A stretch of DNA of 64,000 bases, from positions 312,001 to 376,000 of the forward strand of contig JAQFVV010006732.1 in NCBI GenBank assembly GCA_028023455.1, in the 5' to 3' direction. Positions within the stretch are counted from its first letter, which is position 1, and the number at the start of each line of letters is the position of its first letter. Both the position numbers and the translations under genes were made by a program. The DNA comes from Epiperipatus broadwayi. Lineage: Eukaryota > Onychophora > Udeonychophora > Euonychophora > Peripatidae. Below the pieces are notes generated by a model, which saw only the letters and a list, made by a program, of their open reading frames with translations, was not told the origin of the DNA and did not search any database. Below, in pieces: positions 21,007-32,290 of the stretch.

Positions 21007-22080
21007 CGATGGAATTAACATCCATTATGTTGTCTTTATAAAATACTTTAACATAAAATATAAATAAATATTATAGACAACTCTATTTGAATTAATAAAT
21101 AATAATAAATTTATTTTGCATCAAATCGATTTTTGTTCAAATGAACCTCTTCAAGATGTTAGAGTAAATCAAAAAGTCACGCGATTTATATTAACTTAGT
21201 ATAGACTTATTGTTCAAACCAAACATTATAAATTATTAAAATTTTGTAAATGTTTAATTGACGACTTACAATTCAACTTCACGGATTCTTGGAGCAAAAT
21301 TCAGAAACTAGTATCCTTTGACCTTAATGATAAAGGCTTCATAAAATTATGACAATTTAAAGAATACAGTTTATAAAATTCACTATCAACAATCAGAAGA
21401 CCGATCACACAAATGTCTGTAGAGTTGAAAGAAATTAGATGGTATATCCTCAATATAGCAGTTTTTTAAATTTTGTTTATAAAAATATTTAAATAAATTA
21501 AAAGACATTATATTTATTAAATTATATAAAAATTTGCATTTTTCTTTAGTATATGAAAATTCTAAAGTCACTTCGTTCTTTAATATAAATATTTCAATGA
21601 CGTTCTAATTTAAAACCATTTCTAATATTCTTCAATAATATTTCATACGATGGAATTAACATCCATTATGTAGTCATTATAAAATACTTTAACATAAAAT
21701 ATAAATAAATATTATAGATAACTCTATTTAAATTAATAAATAATAATAAATTTATTTTGCATCAAATCGATTTTCGTTCAAATGAATCTCTTCAAGATGT
21801 CAAAAGATACTAGTTTCTGAATTTTGCTCCAAGAATCCGTGAATATGAATTGTAAGTCGTCAATTAAACATTTAAAATTTTTTAATAATTTTTAATGTTT
21901 GGTTTGAACAATAAGTGTATACTAAGTTAATATAAATCGCGTGACTTTTTGATTTACTCTAACATCTTGAAGAGGTTCATTTGAACGAAAATCGATTTGA
22001 TGCAAAATAAATTTATTATTATTTATTAATTCAAATAGAGTTGTCTATAATATTTATTTATATTTTATGTTAATATATAT
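21002..22080. mobile_element. foldback element with long inverted repeats
   Basis: 21048-21318 is repeated in inverted orientation at 21806-22063 with few differences; both contain GGATTCTTGGAGCAAAATTC or its complement and CGATTTGATGCAAAATAAAT. A third partial copy in direct orientation lies at 21645-21800. The outer sequence TCATACGATGGAATTAACAT recurs inverted near 25458-25480. No open reading frame is present, so any mobility would need enzymes from elsewhere. Confidence 0.75.
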
Positions 22081-25000
22081 ATATATAATATAAACATTTA
22101 AATTTAATTAAATTATATGCCGTTGAATAATTTTAAATTTATTTAAAAAACTTGAATAATAGTGTGGGATTTTTGCAAAGCCAAAAGGTGTTACAAGATT
22201 GTAATTAAGATGGGTTTATTAAGATTAAAAAAAATTCAAGTTGGAACAGGAAAATGTTAGAAAAAAGTAGAAAATGTTATTATTTGGAATGTTAAAATGA
22301 AAACTTTGCCTTGTTAAAAAGGAGTAGATATAAATAGACATTTTAAAAGATTGCAAAATAGAAGTGATTTTGTTAATGTTTAATAATTATGATGTTTAAT
22401 TTATAAAGTGTTTAATTTATAAAGCCTTTAATTTGAAACTAATAAATTTGTTTATTGTTAAAGTTTTATAAATAGAAAGAATGTAATGAAAGATGCATGG
22501 ATGCCATGTTAAGAAAGTCGTATACTGGGAAAAAATCTCAAAATTAATATAAAATAGTCTTCTTAATGAGAAACTGCTTTCTTTTTTACTTTTTTTTTTT
22601 TTGAAAGATAGGAAAATTCTCATACTTAGCTTAAAATAACAAGTAATTAAGAAAGCAAAACAATACCTGTAAATAAATAAATGAAAACAAAGTTTAATTT
22701 TGTCTTCTTTATGAATAAATAGTTTGGTCAAATAATTGTATAAGTTTGCATATAGGTCTATGTGAGACTGAGTGTAGACAAACCAACACATATTAACATT
22801 TAATTAGTTTATTATAAGTCAATTATTTTATATAGCGCAATGTTTTTTTACAAACTGTGATATTTAAACAGCATTAAACTGTTGCACATGCGCTTTGGAT
22901 TTTAACTATGAACAATATTTCCAATAATTAGAAAAGTAAAGAAATAAAATATTTTTTTAATTATCATTATTATTTAAAAAACAAAATTTTAATGTATAAA
23001 ATTCATTTTATGTATGTTTTGTTTATTATAAGTTTATTAAAAGTTTTTATTTAAAGAATGAGATGATAAATGTGGAGGGAAATTTTTTTCTTCTTTTGAA
23101 AAATATAGTTTGACACTGAAAGAGTGTAAAATATACATTACATCTATACTACAACTGAATGATATAGCTAAGAAATAATCATTTCCAAATTTTATACTAA
23201 AACGAAGACTTTAACTTGCTTATCATTTTTCGAAAAATGCATTTGATAAGCAAAGAAAATTAAAGGAAGATGTTTTTACTCTTCTCTGCTCATTTTATAA
23301 TGAGCTAGATTAACAATTTATAATAATGAAATGATGGATTTGTTCAGGCTATATCTTTCTCATATGTTTATAATTTATTAAATGACGATTACATTAATCC
23401 AGCAAGGATGGAGTACATTAATTGGAATAACTAATCTATTGTGCCAACATATATTATCTAAGAGAAATTCAATATTATATTACAGTGAATCCAAAGAAAC
23501 ATAAACAATTAGTAGGACTAGTTAAATAAGTGTTTGTCAATAGTGTTCTTTAAACTCAATCTAAATATTAAACTGATATTACTGTTGTGTTATTGATTTT
23601 ATTTTTTTCTATTTTGAAGCTTAAATGATAGTTTAATAATTATTACCAATCTTATTTGTATTCATTTTAAAACAATATATATATATTCAACTTAAAGAAA
23701 TTATATTTAAAATGGAAAAATTGAGAGAAAAACATTTCAATTAATTATTTATATAGACAGTGAAATATGTACAAATATCAAAACAAATAATAGTGAAATA
23801 AAAAATACGCATACACAAATTTAATTCTATGATTATATATTACTATGGTTTTAAAATAAATGTAGATAAATAATAGAAAAAACAACATCTATTTATAAAG
23901 TTAATTTGAACAAGAAAATATATTTCAGTTTTGATATTGAGAAAATTCTATAATGTATTTTATTTTGATTTCATAGGGTTGAAATTAAGTTTATATTTTT
24001 TTAGTAGTAAGGAATTAGTTCCTGAAACATTAAGCAATTGTTTATTATATTCATACTAAATTTAAAATATGAATAGTTATTTTGTAATAATAATGTATTA
24101 CATATGACAATATAACTCAAGAATGCAATATTATTTATGTGAAATTGATTTTAGTTCAGGTAACTAAATTTTAAATGTTAAAAAAATTCATATGATCACA
24201 TTGACTGATATACACTAAAAAATGATGTTGTTTTGTATTGCAAATAATAATGTTATTTTGCATTTGTGTGTAATTTTAAAAGTTGTGACCATAAATTTAT
24301 TCTAACTTAAACCAATATTTTTTTCTTAAAAATGAAGTTTATTTTCTTTCAAAGATATTAGGGATTACATGAAAAACAGTTAATAATGGTAATCAATTTT
24401 CAAGAAATAAAACGAAAATATAATTAGGACATATATCATGTATGGATTTCATTGTTTAATTATTTATTTACTTATTTGTGGTTTTAATGTCATTTTTAAA
24501 TTTTACTATTTAATTTAACCATATGTGTTACAATAAAAAAATTATTGTAATTATTAGTTGCTATGGTGTTTTAATCTCGGTTTTATTTACACATTGGGTT
24601 TAAGACACACATTTAATATGTTTCATAATTAATAATATTATTAAGTTGACTATAGAGTTAATGTAAATGAAGTAGTATAGAAGAATGAATAAAATATTAT
24701 AATCGATAAATAAAGTAACTTGGATGGTTCTTGTAGTTATAAATGAATGTAGGCTAGAATAAATCAATAAGAAAGTTTGATATTTTTATTATTATGGAAA
24801 TAATAATAATGTTGGAAGTTGTAATTTTGACTTATGATCTTGCAATATGAGCTGCAATTATAGTGTTTATAAATATATAGTACTAATAAAACAATACACA
24901 ATTACTTCTCTATAAAGTTGCTTTAATATTTCAACTAGCAGACTATTTTTCATCAGAAAGCACAGCAAAATGACTATTACCAGAATTTAAACACTAAAAA

Positions 25001-25365
25001 ATTACAAAAATTTATTTTATATACCTGATAACAAAATTAATTTCTATAGGCTAAAATTTTTTATACAACAATTCTTACTAATCAGCCAACTAATAAATAT
25101 CTCATACCTTTTAAATTTTAACAGAAATAAAAAAAACAGTAATTATATTCTTATAAAATTCTTATAAAATACAAAACCCTACAAAAAAATAAAAATAGAA
25201 AATAAAATAAAAAATCTTTACAAACACAAATTAATTATTATAATACATGGATGGACAATATATGTGACTCTACAATAATTAAGTACAACAAAACTATACA
25301 AAACAATGTACAAAAAAATACAAAAAAAAAACTCTTTAAAAAAACCTTTATTTAAAAAAAAAAAA
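22080..25365. other. long AT-rich tract, nothing recognised
   Basis: About 3.3 kb of AT-rich DNA. Open frames here (for example minus 22417-22791) are dominated by F, I, K, L, N and Y, as expected by chance. Confidence 0.5.
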
Positions 25366-25375
25366 ACTAAAACCG

Positions 25376-25496
25376 TACATATATATATATATATATCATA
25401 AAAAATATACTATTATATATATACTTTAAAAAATCACTATATATATATATATATATATATGTTAATTCCATCATATGAAATATATATATATATTGT
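25376..25496. repeat. cluster of (TA)n tracts
   Basis: Three TA runs at 25378-25396, 25438-25460 and 25482-25493, separated by short unique sequence, including a copy of the terminal motif of the 21-22 kb foldback element. Confidence 0.85.
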
Positions 25497-25760
25497 AATG
25501 GTATGGTCTGATATACCCGGATGTTCCGGCCTGCAAATACATTTGAACACACAAACCAACTTTAACAATCAGCTGGGTCATCCATAACATATAACCAACT
25601 TGTGTCCAATCTAAAAGTGTTGGTGCACTTATCTGCCATATCCCAAAGTTGATAGTGCCCAATGCAACAAACCGGTCCATCCACATATATAAGAGAAAGA
25701 GAGCAAGCTCACATCTAACTACTGTCAGACCTAGGGTCTTCATGTAGGATGCTAGAGATA
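25497..25760. other. GC-richer island beside (TA)n
   Basis: A 260-bp block of higher complexity. The minus strand is open across it (starts MKTLGLTVVRCELALFLLYM), but there are no convincing splice sites or motifs. It may be a short interspersed repeat inserted next to the TA tracts. No tRNA-type A and B boxes were seen. Confidence 0.3.
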
Positions 25761-26980
25761 AAACAATGAAATACCTGACTCATGATTACATCCATATTCA
25801 ATAGACTAGCCTAAGCATCATCCACTAAATATACATGCAATCCAAATTAGTTCATCTCACATCTTACCACTCTTTTCCAAAACCATTTCCTCAGATATTT
25901 GAACTCAGGAAGAATTCACATTCAACTCTTTTAACAGGTATATATCTATGCATACTCTTAATTAATAACTAAAATAGAACATCCTAACTATTAAACAAAA
26001 TATAACCTGTATTTAATATTCTCTCCCATGTTTATTAAACAATAATGTGGATGTATGCATGTTTAAAATGTTGGTTATAAGATGTAATGGAAGTGCTTAA
26101 TTGAATGTAAATGTTGGATCAACAAAACTACAGAGATTCTGTTAATTAACACAACTTCATAAAATTTATTTACAAACAAAAATAGGATATTTTTAAACAT
26201 AAATATAAATTCTTAAACACTTTAGAAAAGCAAAGAAAATTTCTATATAGAAAAATATTAAAAAAAAAAAAATCTCAATAAAGAAAAATATTAAAAAAAA
26301 CGATGCCCATAAATTACTCGGATATGTCTATATATTTACAGTTTCTATGTCTATTATGATAATAATTCAAAGAATGATTAATTAAAAATGAGATTGCTAA
26401 CCTAAATAAGTTTAACTGCAACCTCAGGTATAATAATCGTGAAAAAATATAATGATAACACAACACAGAATATGATAGCAAATAATAATACAAATAATAC
26501 TATTTTGAAAAAAAAAAGTCATTTATTCACTTTATCTTAAGAAATATTAGTAACACATATGTATAATTAGTCGTGTCATGTGGTACATATTTTATATCAG
26601 TGGCTTTTGAAAATAATAATAATAATAAAAAATCTCTTACCGTTAAATAGTTTAGTGAAGCACTTAATTGTTTGTGCATATTTCAGTCTCACATCTGACA
26701 ATAGAAAGTAAATCATCTAAACTTTATTAAAAAAAATAAACTTTTCAACCTATTTCCCTCACCCCTTACTCTCTTGATATTTTCCTATATTGGATTGTTC
26801 CCTCTATATAATTAGCAATAGCTTTTTTCCAAATATAAACTGAGATAAAAATTAAAATACAAATTGATACAACAGAAAATAAAACATAATTTACAATTTT
26901 CCTTTATACAAAGTCCTTATGGTTGATGCATTTTGTTAAATAGATGTTGGTAGAACTCCAGTTTGATTTACAAAGCATCC
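25760..26980. other. AT-rich sequence, nothing recognised
   Basis: No supported features. Confidence 0.5.
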
Positions 26981-26984
26981 TGAA

Positions 26985-27170
26985 GTATTTCAGAGAGCAG
27001 TCTGTGTGTAGTTAGGTGTTATTCATCCCATAGATTTTCATCCGATGTAAATGTCAACTCCTCAGGCAATCAGACAGTCATATCTTTATATTTTCATATG
27101 GTCATAGTCGATAGGAACAATGCTTCCCCGATAACAATTATGCTCTTTAGCCAAAATATTTCATGCTTGA
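26985..27170 (-). pseudogene. coding-like remnant with C-terminal end
   Basis: The minus strand reads LAKEHNCYRGSIVPIDYDHM near 27130, then after a one-base shift LPEELTFTSDENLWDE and a stop near 27030. The acidic end followed by stop looks like a natural C-terminus. Frame change and an internal TGA suggest a relic or an unresolved exon structure. Family unknown. Confidence 0.35.
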
Positions 27171-27179
27171 ACTATATAT

Positions 27180-28150
27180 ATATATAACTTTACATAAATT
27201 TATAGTCTAATAAAATATTTTTATAGACAGAATAAAACTTAACTGTTTTAATTCCTTTTTTTTCAGTTTTTTTAAACAAACATCAGGTTACTTTTCTTTT
27301 TTTTAAAATTTAAATTAATCATGATTTCCACTTCTCTATTGAATAAATCAGATTAATGTTCCATCCATTTTTTTATTTTTTTTATTCGAATGTCGAATTA
27401 ATTAAGAAAAATTGTCTATTTTGTAGAACAATATAAAAATATAATCCTTCTGATCTAACTAGCTTGACAGATCTTTTTTTTGCCAACCAAAAGAAGCAGA
27501 CGATTTCTTAATTGTTTCCTTTTTATCTTGGCGCTATTTCTATTATTTGAAAACCAGCGTTTCAGCTATTAAAATATTTTTTTTTTTTTTTACATTGATT
27601 CATTAAAAAATAATAAAACATGTTTTAAAATAAATTTATAATATTCTTATCTCACATTTGAAATATTGATTCACTTTCTACTGTTTTAATTATTGTTTCT
27701 TTTTTTTTTAAGTCATTGTCAAATCAATTAACACAATACAAAACAAACGACCAACACATATATAACTGTGTACAACTTTTTTCATTAAGATTGATGTTTT
27801 CTTAGTAATAAAATTTTATTACTATTATATATATATATGTGTGTGTGTGTGTTTTTTTACAGTCAATTACCCATCATTAATAACTATTTAATAAGTAGTG
27901 ATTCACTGTTTAAAAAAAAAGAATATTAAAAATATAAAAACATTAAGTGCTCTAGCAAAATCTTTTTATCTTTCTACCTGCCAATTAAAGAAAAAAAAAT
28001 TCATTATTTCAGATTGCTTAAGTAGGTTGTTGGATAGCGATTTTTAGCTACCTACACAATATATATATTACTAATCCACCTATAAAATTAAAAAAAAAAT
28101 AAAGCAATAAAACTATTAAAAAACGAATCTCTAGGAAACAAAAAAATAAA
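27180..28150. other. AT-rich sequence with (TA)n(GT)n near 27828
   Basis: Homopolymer runs and a compound TA/GT microsatellite at 27828-27852. No gene seen. Confidence 0.5.
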
Positions 28151-28162
28151 CAAATGTTATCT

Positions 28163-28483
28163 CTAGGAAACTAGGTAATGCAAGGATGTGATAATACCTA
28201 TATTAATATTCATACCATGAGTATGCAGTATCTTAAATTTAAAAATAAAAAAGAAGTTTTCTTCTGCTGCCTCTCTCTCATAGAAGTAAAATTCCAATAT
28301 AATCACATTTAAATCATCAATTGAGTAATCAAATAAATTAAAATGTTTGGAAACCAGTCTATCTTCATTTTTATATAAAACATCAAACTTATGGTTGGTT
28401 ATTCTAATATGTAGACTGTTTGCTGTCTCACCTATGTAATGACTCATGTACCTACTACATTCTATTAAATATACTAAGTTCAT
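28163..28483 (-). pseudogene. Penelope-like GIY-YIG endonuclease domain, copy A
   Basis: The minus-strand frame starts MNLVYLIECSRY, then YIGETANSLHIRITNHKFDV, then LVSKHFNLFDYSIDDLNV and ends with a THGMN block. This is the GIY-YIG nuclease fold: VYLIEC for the GIY strand, YIGE for YIG, R in LHIRI for the catalytic Arg, and the H of NHKFD. The order matches the C-terminal endonuclease of Penelope-like retroelements, which nicks target DNA for reverse transcription. The full-length protein would be some 600-800 residues longer on the N-terminal side; here only the nuclease remains. Adjacent plus-strand copy at 29230 is its divergent partner. Confidence 0.65.
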
Positions 28484-28489
28484 ACATTT

Positions 28490-29225
28490 ACAATTGACAT
28501 AGTTTTAAGCCAATAGACATCACGCAATCACAATTTCTTATGCTTGCTTATAACTGTTATTAAAAGAGGCAAAACTCTCAATATGTATCGATAAATGTGA
28601 TGTTTAATCCAATGCTGCATAATAGGATAGTGGTGGCTATAGTAATTAAAGAACCAAAGACACCAAATGTATAGGTACAGAACTGAGTTCAGACCTATAT
28701 GACTATATAAGCTAATGAGCTTGAATTGAAAATACTATAGTGTTTTCAATTTAAGACTCATAGTTTTGTAGTTAAGTAGAGATAAAAGGTGGCTGCTGGG
28801 GGTTGCATTAGATCCAAAGATCTAGGTGCAGTGCTCTCAGATCCAAGACAACATACTGAAAAATTCCACAAGTCAGAATCTAGTCTGGGGATATTGGATG
28901 AGTAGTCCCTAGATGGGGATTTTATGCACAAGCCTTCAAGAATCCATTGATTACTCTGGCTTGCATTGAGTGGCAATACATATGGAGAGTTTTGCTTGTT
29001 TTAATTGACATAGTTGGTGATATACCATTTAAAATCATGAATAATATATCTCGGAACCATCTTTATAACAAAACTATGTTTACTTTTACAATTGAAATAG
29101 TTGGGGATATACTAAAGAACCACCTTCATAACAATAACATGTTTGCATGTTACTGTTATTAAGATCATTCAGGGCAATACCATTCATGATTTTAAATGAT
29201 ATGTCCCCAACTATATCAATTATAA
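28490..29225. mobile_element. Penelope-type terminal module between two GIY-YIG copies
   Basis: Contains the module also found at 10790-11215 (28640-28990 inverted relative to it, 28505-28585 direct), a hairpin at 28720-28755, and an inner inverted repeat: TAGTTGGTGATATACCATTT near 29010 against its complement near 29190-29215. Rearranged, partly inverted terminal repeats flanking nuclease fragments are usual for Penelope-like insertions. Confidence 0.5.
28720..28755 (+). ncRNA. conserved 15-bp RNA hairpin in Penelope-type module
   Basis: CTTGAATTGAAAATA pairs with TGTTTTCAATTTAAG at all 15 positions on the plus strand with G-U wobbles, closing a 6-nt loop CTATAG. The homologue at 11120-11155 keeps the pairing on the corresponding strand although several bases differ. 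Confidence 0.5.
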
Positions 29226-29229
29226 AAGT

Positions 29230-29460
29230 ATGAACTTAGTATATTTCATAGAATGTAGTACGTTCTTGAGTTGTTATATAGGTGAATCAGCAAACAGTCT
29301 ACATATTAGAATAATCAACTATAGGTTTGATGTTTTACATAAAAATAGAGATAGACCAGTTTCAAAACATTTTAATTTACCTGATTACTCGATTGATGAT
29401 TTAAGAATTGTTATATTGGAAGATAATTTTTTTTCCATGAGAGAGACAAAGCAGAAGGAA
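29230..29460 (+). pseudogene. Penelope-like GIY-YIG endonuclease domain, copy B
   Basis: The plus-strand frame starts MNLVYFIECSTF, then CYIGESANSLHIRI, then DRPVSKHFNLPDYSIDDLRI and ILEDNFFSMRETKQKE. Residues of the GIY-YIG fold are kept (VYFIEC, YIGE, R of LHIRI), and it is closely related to copy A at 28163-28483, but in the opposite orientation. His of the NHxFD motif is Tyr here (INYRFD), and the C-terminal part is frameshifted, so it is inactive. Confidence 0.65.
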
Positions 29461-30036
29461 AGTTTATTATTTTTAAGTTTAAGACATTACATTCTCATGG
29501 TTTATTATTTGCTTTTTTTTTTTTTTTGTTTCATAGAACTATTTTTTTAATGTTTTATTGCATTATTACTTGTTTTATTTTATTTTATAAGAGAACTAAT
29601 AAGAAATTTATATATATATAGTAAAATACATATAATAAAATCTATATAGTGGTTTTTTAATGTGTGTACATATATAATATAAATAAAACATCCTTTAATT
29701 AAAACAAAATTGTAATCATAATAAAAATAATAAATTTAATGGTAATAAACTATTATAAACAATCTCTAAATGTGCAGAAGTATTTTCTTTACTTTCTTAA
29801 ACCTGCCTCAACTGCCATTAAACTCAAAATAAACAAAAAGAAAGCAGAAGCAAAGGTCATCAATTCAAATACCATGATAGCCATATTTAAGGTTAGCAGC
29901 TTGACTATTTATTAAATGCATTTTATTCCTATTTATAAAATTTGCCTCCTTAATTTTTTGTTTTATGGTTTCTCTCTTCATAAAGAATTTATATAAATAA
30001 TATTTTTAATTTGCGAAGCGCAGATAGTTGAAAATT

Positions 30037-30204
30037 GAAATAAATTGAGACACTGCTGAATCTCACTGCACTCATTAAAATACCTATCCAACAGCCAATC
30101 AGATGTCATAATAGCCACCTTAGATGACAATCAAACCCAAACACACAACAAAGATAAGTATTTTAATGAGTGCAATGAGATTCAGCAGTGTCTCAATTTA
30201 TTTC
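30037..30204. mobile_element. inner hairpin MITE-like element
   Basis: 47-bp inverted arms (GAAATAAATTGAGACACTGC at the left end) around a 74-bp loop. One mismatch. It sits within the spacer of a larger inverted repeat. Confidence 0.75.
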
Positions 30205-30290
30205 AAAGAATTTATATATATATATATATATAGATATACTGGTGATTTATATATATATATATATATAGATTACTGGTGATTTAATGACTG
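30205..30290. repeat. duplicated (TA)n unit
   Basis: Two copies of a TATATATATATAGAT-ACTGGTGATTTA unit, each with its own (TA)n tract, in tandem. Confidence 0.85.
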
Positions 30291-30618
30291 CTGCAGTTTT
30301 TTTGTTGGTCATAAAAAAACATAAATTTAAATTTGATTTTGAAAATGTGAAAATTCTTCATGAGGAGACAAACCATAATAAAAAAAATTAAGGAGGCAAT
30401 TTTTATAAATAGGAATAAAATGCACTTAATAAATAGACAATCTACTAACATTATAATACAAGCTTCATGGGATTTGAATTGATGATGTTCACTTCTGCTT
30501 TGTTTTTTTTTTATATAATGGCAGTTGAGGCAGGTTTAAGAAATTAACTGAAAGTACTTCTGCAGATTTAAAGACATTTTATAATAGTTTATTACTATTA
30601 AATTTATTAGTTTTATTA

Positions 30619-30619
<1 letters not shown>

Positions 30620-30668
<49 letters not shown>
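30620..30668. repeat. (TA)n microsatellite
   Basis: About 24 TA units at the outer edge of the nested foldback element. Confidence 0.95.
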
Positions 30669-30672
<4 letters not shown>

Positions 30673-30908
30673 AAACAAAATACATTTTAAACTTCTCAAC
30701 CAATAGAATTTAACTATGAGGAGAAACAAAAAGATAAAAACAATTTTTAGTCTCACACATATTCCTTTGATTTGAGAAAGAGGATGCTCAGAGGAAGGTA
30801 CTTGTTATTGTACTAAAATATCAGCTATTTAGCTATTTTACTACACGGAATATCCTGAAAATAATAATAATATGAAATCATTATTTATCTGTGAAAATAT
30901 TAGAATTA

Positions 30909-30909
<1 letters not shown>

Positions 30910-30958
<49 letters not shown>

Positions 30959-30980
30959 TAAGGGAGAGAGAGTAAGGGTA
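30910..30980. repeat. compound (CA)n(TA)n(GA)n microsatellite
   Basis: Consecutive CA, TA and GA runs followed by a duplicated GAGAGAGAGTAAGGG unit. Confidence 0.95.
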
Positions 30981-31169
30981 GCTCTCAATCCTATCAAAAT
31001 CAGACTATTTTTGTTCACTCCATCAAACCAAGGCTGTTCAAAATATAAGCTTAATTAATAGGTGGTGAGATATGCAAATATCCTTTCTTTTAATCATACA
31101 TATACATACAAGGTGGATTTGGGCCTTGTATCAAGTTAGATCAATGTCATGAGGAACTGATTTTCATAA

Positions 31170-31310
31170 CATAGTGAACATTAAAAGCTCATTAAAAGAA
31201 ATTATATATATATATATATAATTACTTTTTGGCTTGCACCAGACATTAAAAGCTCATTAAAAGAAATTATATATATATATATATATATTACTTTTTGGCT
31301 TGCACCAGAT
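31170..31310 (+). repeat. 66-bp direct duplication with (TA)n
   Basis: AAGCTCATTAAAAGAAATTA, a TA run and CTTTTTGGCTTGCACCAGA occur twice in tandem. Confidence 0.9.
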
Positions 31311-31452
31311 ATTATTTTCCATTGCATATAAATATTTCAACAGACTATCATCCACCATTATCAAGATTAACTTAACCTTGATAATAGGGGATGCTGATCC
31401 ATTGAAATATAAGTATGTAATGGAAAATAATACATGGTGCAGCCAAAAATGT
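31289..31452. repeat. long hairpin, arms about 72 bp
   Basis: TTTTTGGCTTGCACCAGATA...CATCCACCATTATCAAG is mirrored by CTTGATAATAGGGGATG...CATGGTGCAGCCAAAAA with scattered mismatches. The right-arm sequence GTATGTAATG.AAAATAATAC recurs near 56215-56240, so this is a dispersed family. Confidence 0.8.
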
Positions 31453-31744
31453 CATAATTTTATCTATGCCATAAAACTGTCAAAACATTAAATAAACCTG
31501 GGTCTCATTTCCATGATAGATAGGTTCCTCAGAAAACATGCACAAACAAAATCGTGCAAAAATAGATGTAACTTACCTTGATAAAGAGGGGATGTGGACT
31601 GTGATTTTTCAAAATTTATGTAAAAGCAAAGCACCAATGTAAAATTACTTTAAACTTTGCTCAAAAAAAAAAATAAGGAAATAAAATATGAGTAATAAAA
31701 AATTTCAAATTTTAAAAAAATTGATACAAGACAAACTTTTTTTA

Positions 31745-31910
31745 ACTATAATATTTAATTTTATTCAAAATAATATATTTTTATGCATAATTTACAGTAC
31801 AGTAATTTACATTTTTTATACATGTTTTAATTAATTTTATTCAAAATAATATATTTTTATGCATAATTTACAGTACAGTAATTTACATTTTTTATACATG
31901 TTTTAATTAT
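31745..31910 (+). repeat. tandem duplication of about 78 bp
   Basis: TTATTCAAAATAATATATTT ... ACAGTACAGTAATTTACATT is repeated almost exactly, inside the Tigger-like element. Confidence 0.9.
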
Positions 31911-31924
31911 AACTGCTATTTGCC

Positions 31925-32290
31925 GATAAACAGGTCCATTTATAAAATGGTAAAGATTCTTCACAAGAGGAACTACAACTAGCACCAACTTCACTCTCAT
32001 GTTGTTATGTTAATGGTTTTCTAGTGACAACATAATTAGTAATTAATCTTTGAGATGATGATTTTATTAATTGTTTATGAAGCTTGTGATAACAAGACAT
32101 ACAACCATTTAGCTCTCGTTGGAATTTAAGAGCATGTTCATGATTAGTGTCATTAGTAAGAAAATAATTTACCAACTGATTAGAAAGTTGAAGACATTCT
32201 CAAATCATTTTTGAAGTGAAAGGAACAGGTTCCACTTCTGTTTCATTATCGTTTTCTACATTTTCTTCTGTATCTAAACTTTTATTTTTG
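31925..32290 (-). pseudogene. Tigger-like transposase C-terminal remnant
   Basis: The minus strand reads, in one frame with two stops: NVENDNETEVEPVPFTSKM, then ECLQLSNQLVNYFLTND, then ALKFQRELNGCMSCYHKLHK and SSSQRLITNYVV, ending with a Ser-rich tail. The pattern of a short helical segment (L..D.N.E.ALKF.R.L...M..Y....K) before a Q..IT-type tail resembles the C-terminal end of Tigger/jerky-type transposases, after the DDD catalytic domain. The DNA-binding and catalytic parts are missing. Position inside TA-flanked inverted ends supports it. By-eye assignment. Confidence 0.5.

Larger units (their letters stand above)
29716..30622. mobile_element. nested palindromic (foldback) element
   Basis: Outer arms 29716-29981 and 30360-30622 are inverted copies of about 265 bp (shared AACCTGCCTCAACTGCCAT and TTTATAAATAGGAATAAAAT or complements). 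Inside the spacer lies a second inverted repeat, 30037-30083 against 30158-30204, with one mismatch in 47 bp. No coding sequence. The inner hairpin is much less diverged, so it entered or expanded later. Confidence 0.8.

Noticed and set aside
22417-22791. 124-codon minus-strand frame
   Set aside because: Dominated by F, I, K, L, N, Y and S, as expected by chance in AT-rich DNA; no motif or splice support.
25497-25760. tRNA-derived SINE
   Set aside because: No A-box or B-box like sequence, no poly-A tail and no second copy in the window.
28711-28735. CTAATGAGC...GAAA in the Penelope module as a hammerhead core
   Set aside because: No stem II between the boxes. The sequence is explained by the conserved 15-bp hairpin.
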